This document shows, piece by piece, positions 56,920 to 64,000 of a DNA stretch of 64,000 bases (position 1 is the first letter of the stretch; each line of letters starts with the position of its first letter). The stretch is taken from assembly GCF_021730395.1 (NCBI RefSeq), contig NW_026463236.1:1-64000 (forward strand). The letters run 5' to 3'. A program made the position numbers and the translations under genes. The stretch is from Mercenaria mercenaria. Its lineage: Eukaryota; Mollusca; Bivalvia; Venerida; Veneridae. Below the pieces are notes generated by a model, which was given only the letters and a program-made list of their open reading frames with translations, was not told the DNA's origin and did not search any database.

Positions 56920-57135
56920 CCTGCTGGCGGCAAGTGGTTTTGTCCGTGCAGGCTGATCATGGTATGCACTGTTCGCTAGTCAGTCAGTTAATTTTAAGTG
57001 AACACACCTTTGAATAAGAAGCGGTACTGCCCAAACTTGATGGACCAGTCCATTTTAGAAATTTAGCAGGGTAAAGCTAAAGGGGCGGTGGTCCTGTCTC
57101 CGATAAAGATATAATGTTCTCTGTTACGATTTGAT
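56920..57135. mobile_element. miniature inverted-repeat element (second member of the 45155 family) joined to a SINE fragment
   Basis: From AACCTTCAGCCTGCTGGCGGC to TTTAGCAGGGTAAAGC (56920-57078), with an internal GTGCAGGCTGATCATGGTATGCACTG hairpin. The following GTCTCCGATAAAGATATAATGTTCTC.G.TACGATTTGATAGAAGACA (57095-57145) resembles the middle of the SINE at 63090 (TATGTTCTCCGGTACGATTTAATAAAAGACA). Confidence 0.55.
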
Positions 57136-57448
57136 AGAAGACAATACCATATGTGTTCCATGCACAAAAGTTGTTAAGTACCTCGGAAAAAAGTATTCTT
57201 ATACAAAAATGAGGGATAATAGGTAGAATCGTACTGGTTCAACATTTGCATATATATACTCAAATCTCTGTTTTCATGTCTCACAAATCAGTAGTGACAT
57301 TTTAGTCTTTTTAACTGATTGCGACCAGAGAAGCTATATTTTCTATCTCTGAAAGTTAACTTGATTTCGAGGATACTTAAGGAATATATAGAGCACATTA
57401 TCTGATAACTTTTTTTCATCAAAAGTTTAATTTCACACTTAGGCCTTT

Positions 57449-60400
57449 TTATCTAAGGCAATTGAAAGTTGCGGACACTTTATTGTTTGTTCCGTGTTCT
57501 TTTGCAGTAACCTTTACTTGAGTACCTCCGAACAACATCTCTACATCCAACACCTGTTTTTCTTCTCTTCGTCTCCCAATTAGTTCAAGTGATATCTCTC
57601 CAATGCGACGGCATCCGAGATCTGATACATACATAGGGGTCTCAGATTTGGATGTGTACACCTCAACTGTTGCTTTTGATGAACCTATGAATGGCGCGCA
57701 GAACGAATACTCTATGCTTGTTTTATGTGGAACAACTGTGGTGCCGGCTTTAATAAACACCTTAAAAACATCCTCGCACTTGTACATTCCATCACGGAAT
57801 ACTCTCTTTGAGATAGGATGCCGTCTGTCATCAAATGGTACTGCTGTACTTATACCTAAGATATGAAAAAAGGTCATTTCCAGAGATTATTGTTCAAACA
57901 TTACTTTTTTGAAATTGTAAACATTTTTTTTTTTCAGCAGAAATGGAATTCACACAGTAATAAACAATCTATAAAATGTACAAATTCGAAAGCGGCGCCA
58001 TAACTATATAATTTAGAAACAGAAATTTGTTTACCTTTGGTAAATATAATAACTACTTGCATTGTACTGAACAGTAATATACTTTCTTCCTGTTCGGTAG
58101 CCATTGGTTCTATTTCAAAACAGAATAGCTATTTTAATCTTTTTCAAGCTTAGAGAAAGAAATATACCGTATGTGTAAGGTAGTTTTCTTGAGCTAATAG
58201 AGTCTGTATTGTGTCCGTACATTACAGCGCCTGCAAAATATAAACCACGGTTGTTATTATATTTATTGAGAAAAATACTCGTGAACTTTTTGAATTATGC
58301 AATCATTACAATCATAAAACAGATAATATTGTCTGATAAACAAAGAAATTTCCAGGTTTATCTGGATGCATTTATCAATTACTGTTAAACAATGTTTTGG
58401 TTTTTAAATAAATTGAAGATCTGTGATTAAGTTACAAACATAAATTAGATAAATAAAACAAAGCAGTAAGGAGGCTGGATTGGGCAGGGCTGTGTAGATT
58501 GTTTACTGTTATATGCCTATCATTGTGTTCCAAAATGTTACCCGATGAAAGCTGATTAACAATTTGTCAGAAAATAATTTAAATGCCACTGATACAACAC
58601 ACAATTGTGACTATTCTGAAGACACGTCTTATCTCAAGAAAAGAAACAGACCGATTTTAAAATCGTCTGAGCCACAAAAACAATTTTTAAAGCCTCACAA
58701 TACACGTCCGCTTTATGAACATCATTATGTTATGACCTATTTGTAACAAGTCCGAAGCCAACCTTTTCCATTTATTATAAGTCAACTAGCTTTAATATAT
58801 ATACTTCTGATCTAAGGCGAACTCTGTTCGACGTCATAATTGAATTCCTGTAGATCATTTTCAAAGCAGTCGGTGGTGTTACCATGCTTTATCATTGACA
58901 TCTAAATTCTGAGTTTGCATGCAGACATTTTTAAAACCACAGACTGAAATACTTTATGAAACATATGAACTTCTTTTGGTTGTTCCAAGGATAACATTAA
59001 TAATTCTGCGATTTTCAGAAATACAATTTTGATAGCTTGTAAATTCACTCCCAAACATTACAATTATTTATATTGCGTAAAACTGAAAAGTCTTTAAAGC
59101 TTTCATGTTAAGCTCGATTACTTTTACACTAGATATTAAAGATTGTGTGATACAAGCAGTTTTGTTTCATTGCATTCAGTTGTTAAACAACAAGGTGTAT
59201 TTAGTACCTTTTACTACTGCTAGTCCCGCTTGTTCAGGAACGATAACTTGTTTGCTGGGAAAGGCAGTTTTTATAGCATTCTTCATTATATCAGATTCTG
59301 AAAACCCGCCTACCATCATCAAAGTTTTCACGTTTCTAAGCTCCCGGTTCCGTAACAAATTTTCCACGTGATTTACCAAATTGCCCTTTGACAATTTGAA
59401 CATTCTCAAAAACATTTCATTTTCAATGTTTAACCTGTCCCTTCTCTTTTTTACAGACTTTGAAAATTTGCTCCTCGGTAATGATGCTGCAAAACTCTGA
59501 TCTGTCTTTTCTTCATAGAATTCGTAGAGAGCTGTCGGTAATTTAAGGTTGACTTTGTCATTCTCGATATCCTTGCATGTTCTCTTCTTTAGCTCTATTG
59601 TTCTCTGTAAGTCAAGGTCGTCTGTCTTACACTCGTCTCTAAATTCCCTCATTACATCAGGCCCAAACAATTCATCTAGAAACTCGTCAATGCTCATGTC
59701 TACTACAGTACCTCCCCAAGGACCACCACTTGGAGAATGTAGTTCCTTAAGTGTACCATCTCTCTGTACCTCATGTACAGTTATGTCAACAGTGCCACCT
59801 ATAAAAAAAGATAAATGTATCAGACGTAATGAAACATCTATCAAGCGTTTTGATACCTCTTTTTAGTACTGAGGTAACCCTATAGCAAAACATACCCGAT
59901 TTTATTTCGTTTCTCCTTATTTCAACTTAAAGTAAAACGTAAGCCCCCTAGTTAAAACACTACTCGAATGCTTTGGAGATGCTTGATATACACGAGTGAA
60001 TTCGCGATTTTTATTAAAACAAAAATAACATCATCTCTAATGTGACCAATCCCTTGTAGATAAACATTTTGAAAACTATTGTTTCAGGATAATTTGCTTT
60101 TGGTAACTTAATCATTAATATACTTGTATAAAAAGATGCAAATTCTATATATTTGATAGATTTAATTGTCACCAGTGATACCATTAGTTTTAAACTGGAA
60201 TTTTAGCTTTAGAAAAAAAAACATTTCTGTTCAGCAACACTCACCTCCTAAATCTAAGACCATGAACTGTGCACCAGTACTAAACGATTGTAGCTGTGCT
60301 TCTTGTCTTTGCTCTTTTGCTACCGATACGACTAATTCTTTGCAGTAAATGGCAGCAGCTTCCGGTTCTAAGGCCAAAGTTAGTTGGTCCTCGGGAATAC

Positions 60401-63026
60401 CGGCCTGTGTATTGAGAGAGCTTACATTGAGAAGTGCGCAAACTGATCTCACCAAGAAAAGTTCTGAAGTTTTAACGAATGGATATTGGAAAAAAACTGT
60501 CCCTTTTTTAAAAATAAAAATTAAAAAAAAACAGTCGAATACAATAAACGCATACAAAACTGAATACATCAGACCGACATTCGCCAGGCTGAACAATAAT
60601 TTGCATAAATGAACCAGAATAAGGTCATCAATATGGTATTAAATAAGTGTAATAATGGAAACCATTGTACGTACAAGTGTAATTGTTACACCATTCATAA
60701 CTGAATTAAGAAATTACCTTGTCTGCGGCCTCTTTCATAAATTGTTTCGCGCCATCATGCCATATAGCTGGCACTGTAAGAACCCAGTGTATATCTGTTT
60801 CACGTAAGTCCCCTATTCTGTCTTTCAATCTCTTCATAAGATGGTCCTTTAAATATTTGATTGCAGCCGAGAAGACATTCATTGCTGGCATTCTTTGTTT
60901 CTGGTCATCATAGATCATTATATCACGACTAAGATTCTGCCAAGAAAAAAAAACTATAGAGCAAACATTTTTGTGGGCAGCGAAGCGTGACCACAGATTT
61001 ACCACACCACAAATTTACGGTCAAAATTCTTATCCGAAACCAAAGAACAGGTAGTTCCATGTCCTCCATAAAATTCTCGTAATTCAAGTCTGTTTAACTT
61101 CCAGAAAGATTCTGAGATTCAACTTTATTAAAAAATGCACCGCTTAAGTATAAATTTGTCGTAATCTATAATTTATAACAAAAACAACGCGTATGAAAAT
61201 CAGCATGCTTGCCTAAGGCCCTCGGGCCAATACCTCTCCTAGTATGCCAATATCGCCTTACGGCACACCAGTCCGGTATGATAACCTCTAAGTAATTGAT
61301 GTACACAAACTGTGTGCCGGTATATTTTTGGTGATATTACAATAAAACATACATTCTTAATTGAAACATTTCGCGAAAATTTTGTATTGGATTCACATAT
61401 ATGTATGGGCCTAAAATGTTACATACAACCATGGCTTCTTTACGTTCACTGATCACTGCATGAATGTAAAAGTATAAATTACAAATAAATGAATGATGGT
61501 GATTTTAATTGTGATGATAGTGTGATTAATTTACCCTTCCGTGCATTTCAGTGTTATAAAGTAGAAGATGAAAAAGGTACACTTTATGCAACTTATTATT
61601 ATGATAATCATATATAAACATAAATGGTAATAATATTTCTTTCATGACGAAAAAAATATTTGTACTTGTTTAATTATTACAAATGTATTTGTTTTACTTT
61701 GATAAAAGTTAAAAGAAATTTCTTTGGTGCATTATTGGCTAGCTTAAATTAATGCTTGGGTACATTCAAATACAACGTTACTAGTATGTACGTGTATGCT
61801 TGTCTAACCACATAAGAAGTTTACCAAGGTTTGCTGGTTTTGAATTATGGTGAACTTCTAACAGATGAGAATGCCAATGCTTATGTAATTATTGGTTTCA
61901 TTTGATATGACTTTACAAAACATTTTCATTAGGTCATAAACTAAAGCAATAAAATTTACCAGTCTCTCGTGCAATTTCATTTTAAAACGCCTGAAATATT
62001 TCCAGCCACGATGTTCTTCATCTTCAGACAGTTTTGCATAATGGGTCTCTGCCTGCAAATATAAAAATTATAAAAGTTAAAGCCAAATTAAGACTGCCAT
62101 TATTTACATTCAATACATACTTTAACCTTACATCCCTGGTTCGTATACATCCTGTCAAGAAGACGTTTGTAATGTACATATTTAAGAAATATGTACAGTC
62201 ACACCTGTGTTAAAGACCACCTCTGAACAGAGACCACCTGGCTCTAAAGACCACATGTTTTGTTTCTCAATCTAACATTTACAGTGTATTTTAACCCGTG
62301 AATAAAGACCGCCTCCCAATAAAGACCACATTTTGGCTCTCCCTAGATTTGACTGTATAACAAATAAAGGCATTAAGGTGGAAATTTTTCTGTGCTAAAC
62401 GAAGCGTGAATACCGCTCAAGAAGCTCATTTCGGCTAAGTTTTATTGGGATATAAAGAAAGACAGGCAGACAGAATTATTTGAAACTGAAATAACGCGCT
62501 AGTTATATAAGTGCATATCAATTTCTTCAATATCGACTGGTCTCCTTCATACGCCAGTCACACATACGAAGCGGATAGCTACGTCTAGCTACGGATAGAA
62601 ACGTAATAATCAGTATCAATTCGTACCTGAGTCGTACGGATTGGTACGGATTGATACGGATTACTACTTTAAGGTACGGCTCACGGATCGATACGGATTA
62701 CTACGTTTCTACCCGTGGCTAGACGTAGCTATCCGCGCCGTATGTGTCACTGGGGTATACCTATAATACTAGTAGCTTTTGTATTCCCTGATATCGATTT
62801 TCTGTCATTTCGTCCGGTCAGTTCTTTCTCATGACTGATATACAGAAAAAACTATACTTAATTCAATTTCTTTCAATTTGACTGCAGAAAAAAATGTTCT
62901 ATAGAAAGCATATCTCACTTCGTATCCAAATGAATGAAAGTTTCCCTTCGGATCAAACAGTACCACGGTAGGGGCCTTTACTGTGATCAGTCCGGAGCCA
63001 TCTGTCCAGTCCAGGTTAGCATAGAT
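57449..63026 (-). CDS. HSPA12A-like: HSPA12-like atypical Hsp70 ATPase, copy 3, exons 2-8 (exon 1 probably off the window)
   Basis: Exons in transcription order: 62919-63026, 61960-62052, 60718-60936, 60245-60404, 59208-59798, 58168-58230, 57449-57855. All have GT-AG introns, phases 0,0,0,1,1,1, and the stop is at 57449-57451. Together they are 1641 nt (546 residues). With the 36-residue first exon seen in copy 2, the protein would be about 582 residues, shorter than vertebrate HSPA12A (about 675). Motifs: WTDGSG and PTVVLFD; GWKYFRRFKMKLH; DIHWVLTVPAIWHDGAKQFM; LALEPEAAAIYCKE; DLGGGTVDITVHEV, the phosphate-2 loop, created across the exon 5/6 junction; PSGGPWGGT; KTLMMVGGFSESD, the adenosine-binding motif. 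These are the actin-like ATPase domain of the HSPA12 family, which lacks the usual Hsp70 substrate-binding domain. No stop or frameshift in any exon, so this is the one copy likely to work. In bivalves such genes respond to heat and infection; nothing in this sequence proves that here. Confidence 0.9.
62196..62355. mobile_element. 160-bp TA-flanked miniature DNA element
   Basis: Ends CAGTCACACCTG and TAGATTTGACTG, with TA on both sides (62194-62195, 62356-62357). The interior repeats AAAGACCACC / TAAAGACCACA in the same direction four to five times. Tc1/mariner-type ends. Lies in intron 2 of HSPA12-like copy 3, just upstream of exon 3. Confidence 0.75.
62552..62756. mobile_element. ~205-bp miniature element with TACG-rich inverted repeats
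   Basis: The left end CCAGTCACACATACG, GCGGATAGCTACGTCTAGC is mirrored on the right by GCTAGACGTAGCTATCCGC, CGTATGTGTCACTGG. The interior is a run of TACGGATT units. It shares ends and motif with the larger element in exon 5 of copy 1 (23672-24253). TA occurs on both sides. Lies in intron 2 of copy 3. Confidence 0.8.
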
Positions 63027-63087
63027 CTGAAAAGAAGTAGCGGTTATTACGTAAAATATATGGTTTAATTTTGTGTCAAATAAAGCC

Positions 63088-63400
63088 CGCCAGCTTAGCT
63101 TGATAGAGAGAGCGCAATCTACGGATCGCAGTGTCGCGGAGTTCGATCCCCGGACGGGGCGTATGTTCTCCGGTACGATTTAATAAAAGACATTGTGTCT
63201 GACATAATTCGTCCTCCACCTCTGATTATGTTGGGAAGTTGACAGAAAACTGTTTCTTGCGGAGAACAAGTCTGTAGTGGTACAGAATCCAGGAACACCG
63301 GTTACGTTAACTGTCCGCCGCTACATAACTGAAATACTGTTGTAAAACGGCGTTAACCCCCCCCCCCCCCCCCCCCCTCTCCTCCCACACACCCCCAAAA
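63088..63400 (+). mobile_element. tRNA-derived SINE of a third type with poly-C tail
   Basis: Head GCCCGCCAGCTTAGCTTGATAG (box A) and GGAGTTCGATCCCCGG (box B), with the two ends partly complementary (GCCCGCC / GGACGGGGC). Body as in 51290-51546 (TTGACAGAAAACTGTTTCTTGCGGAGA). The end AAACGGCGTTAA runs into a C tract of about 24 (63356-63378) and then AAAGAAAA. The C tract is unusual for a SINE tail. Confidence 0.75.
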
Positions 63401-64000
63401 AAAGAAAAAAAAAGAAAATTCTATCAAATTAATGTGTTATCTTACAGTGCATAGGCATTACCAGCTTTGCTATGTGTTTAATCAATTGGTCGATATCAAC
63501 GTCAATAACAAAGTGGTGAATTCATGTCCCAATTAACATTCCATTTATACAGAAAAATCCACGGCTATATAATTAAATGTTTAAACGTTCAAAAGGTTCC
63601 TGTGACGACAGAGCCACTGTTTATCAAGGATCATTAATATCGCAGATATTACTCAGATCATGTTAATTGTAGGTACACTGCAATTCTTTATAATAAAAAA
63701 AAATAAACTCATGTTCTTTGTGAAATGAGTGATATTCGTATTTGTGTCGTGATGTTGATTTGAGGATTTGAGAAACAATTATTTTCTGATACATATATCT
63801 ACTACCACCAGGTTTGCGGGAACATTCTTTTGTTAATGATCCAAGATCGATCCCAGCAAAAGAAAGTTCCAGAAAAATAAATACAAGGAACAAATTCCCC
63901 TAAGTCATTTTAAATAAGTTTATGTTCTTTATCTTTTAGATATCGTAGATGAATTGATAGTTATGCTCATTTGAATTATACATTAAACATTATCTTACTT
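63401..64000. other. no recognised gene; probably intron 1 of HSPA12-like copy 3
   Basis: I looked on the minus strand for the 36-codon first exon (AIDFGTTYSGYA) and did not find it. In copy 2 intron 1 is about 3.2 kb, so the exon is expected past the window edge. The minus frame at 63663-63893 has AGIDLGSL but nothing else of the motif. Confidence 0.45.

Noticed and set aside
63663-63893. Minus frame with AGIDLGSL as a possible first exon of HSPA12-like copy 3
   Set aside because: It lacks FGTTYSGYA and a suitable donor; copy 2 shows what exon 1 should look like, and this is not it.

Overview
The window looks like nuclear DNA of a marine bivalve mollusc, probably a heterodont clam. Three things point this way: spliced genes with long introns, a tandem set of HSPA12-like (Hsp70 family 12) genes of the kind known to be expanded in bivalves, and many repeat families I associate with bivalve genomes (tRNA-derived SINEs, and elements filled with minisatellite units and bounded by hairpins). 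The species cannot be named from sequence alone. Most of the 64 kb is non-coding and repeat-rich.

Layout. 1-906 is the 3' end of a minisatellite-filled element. 2199-14464 (+) holds the last four exons of a GTDC1-like glycosyltransferase, the tRNA-queuosine mannosyltransferase. Its last intron is 9.5 kb and is a stack of nested repeats: a 60-bp satellite broken by a hairpin-ended element (5167-7165), a TA-flanked DNA element (7522-8838) and a 4.2-kb inverted tandem array with its own terminal repeats (9172-13410). 15131-20000 is another set of nested hairpin-ended elements. 

20150-39000 carries two broken HSPA12-like genes on the minus strand. Copy 1 is 21539-24845 and has an element inserted in an exon. 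Copy 2 is 30649-38809, has all eight exons, but is disrupted. Between and inside them lie SINEs, fold-back hairpins, a LINE reverse-transcriptase remnant and a 1.2-kb minisatellite element. 39000-57400 has no recognisable host gene. It holds clusters of a TTGGCCCAACG palindrome, a TTAA-flanked element and a young LTR retrotransposon (46285-50514) with a Mutator-like miniature element inside it that carries a tRNA-Thr-like sequence. 57449-63026 (-) is the third HSPA12-like gene. It is open through exons 2-8, and its first exon is probably beyond the right edge.

The three HSPA12-like copies share the same intron phases, and copies 1 and 3 also share about 0.6 kb of downstream sequence, so they arose by local tandem duplication and then decayed to different degrees. 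No operon-like or co-regulated gene set is visible. The GTDC1-like gene is unrelated to the chaperone cluster and faces the opposite way.
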